Below, piece by piece: positions 13,461-13,784 of a DNA stretch of 13,784 nucleotides (position 1 is the first letter of the stretch; each line of letters begins with the position of its first letter). Source of the DNA: Leptospirillum sp. (GTDB lineage Bacteria > Nitrospirota > Leptospirillia > Leptospirillales > Leptospirillaceae); assembly GCA_027346125.1 (NCBI GenBank), contig DAIEST010000246.1:1-13784 (forward strand), given 5' to 3'. The translations under genes and the position numbers were made by a program. The notes under the pieces are model-generated. The model saw only the letters and a list, made by a program, of their open reading frames with translations. It did not search any database and was not told the origin of the DNA.

Positions 13461-13784
13461 TCAGGATTTCGCTTTTTCAAGATCGCGGATGCGGGAAAGT
13501 TCCTTGAGTAGCATATTGAACTCATTTGTGGACAAGGAGTTCCTGCGAATGGTTGCCTGGATCCTCCGTTTGTCGACTGTTTCTCCCCATACGCCCAATA
13601 TCGTTCTCCCGCCCTGAAACTGAAGCTTGCGGACAATCTCGTCTGCATCGCCATTTTTCCAGTCAAGCACGACGGATCTGTCCGAGACACGAATGGCTTT
13701 CAACGAGCGGCGCGCCAGGAGAAGACAATGGTTGACAACCGAGGTAAACCCTGAAAACAATGCGAGCCAGAACGAAAAAAAGAA
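13461..13784 (-). CDS. Membrane-anchored protein of unknown function, 5' end outside the window
   Basis: The frame is open to the window edge, showing 107 residues. The edge-proximal part reads FFFSFWLALFSG followed by FTSVVNHCLLL, a clear hydrophobic membrane segment, so the true start is almost certainly beyond the window; a TTG at 13760 would cut this segment in half. A soluble part of about 80 residues follows, with alternating basic and hydrophobic residues (AIRVSDRSVVLDWKNGDADEIVRKL, split here as VSDRSVVLDW and NGDADEIVRKL), GGRTILGVWGE, and a charged helical end (LLKELSRIRDLEKAKS). I recognise no family. It lies 13 nt upstream of the small membrane protein gene and is probably co-transcribed with it. 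Confidence 0.6.
   Translation of the reverse strand, partial: FFFSFWLALFSGFTSVVNHCLLLARRSLKAIRVSDRSVVLDWKNGDADEIVRKLQFQGGRTILGVWGETVDKRRIQATIRRNSLSTNEFNMLLKELSRIRDLEKAKS

Overview
The window reads as a compact stretch of a diderm (LPS-bearing) bacterial chromosome with fairly high GC. Every gene I can support lies on the minus strand, so the biological order runs from high to low coordinates. The full set trpE-G-D-C-F-B-A, followed by accD, folC and an LptD-type outer-membrane gene, with a sigma-54 activator, a ferredoxin and a DUF420 membrane protein upstream, suggests an environmental Gram-negative lineage. Leptospirillum or another member of Nitrospirota is my best guess, but it rests on impression and not on a search.

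Right end (about 13784-12519): a gene cut by the window edge that encodes a membrane-anchored small protein, a 97-residue two-pass membrane protein, and a five-pass DUF420 (YozB-like) protein. They are closely spaced and probably co-transcribed. Middle (12407-10205): a Nudix hydrolase of the ADP-ribose pyrophosphatase type, a 2[4Fe-4S] ferredoxin, and a PAS/AAA+/Fis sigma-54-dependent activator whose start lies inside the ferredoxin gene.

The activator's stop codon overlaps the trpE start in an ATGA. From there the complete tryptophan pathway from chorismate follows (10208-3671): anthranilate synthase (trpE, trpG), anthranilate phosphoribosyltransferase (trpD), indole-3-glycerol phosphate synthase (trpC), phosphoribosylanthranilate isomerase (trpF) and tryptophan synthase beta and alpha (trpB, trpA). 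Every junction overlaps by 4-34 nt, leaving no room for a leader peptide or attenuator before trpE.

Left end (3613-1): after a 57-nt gap with a near-perfect ribosome binding site come accD (acetyl-CoA carboxylase transferase beta subunit), folC (folylpolyglutamate/dihydrofolate synthase) and the first 452 codons of an lptD-like gene that runs off the window. The neighbourhood trpFBA-accD-folC is common in bacteria. The less ordinary parts are the regulator and ferredoxin joined directly to the head of the trp operon, a regulator PAS domain carrying a C-x8-C-x3-C motif, and a TrpF with substitutions around its presumed catalytic acid. No RNA gene, CRISPR array, insertion sequence or long repeat was seen.
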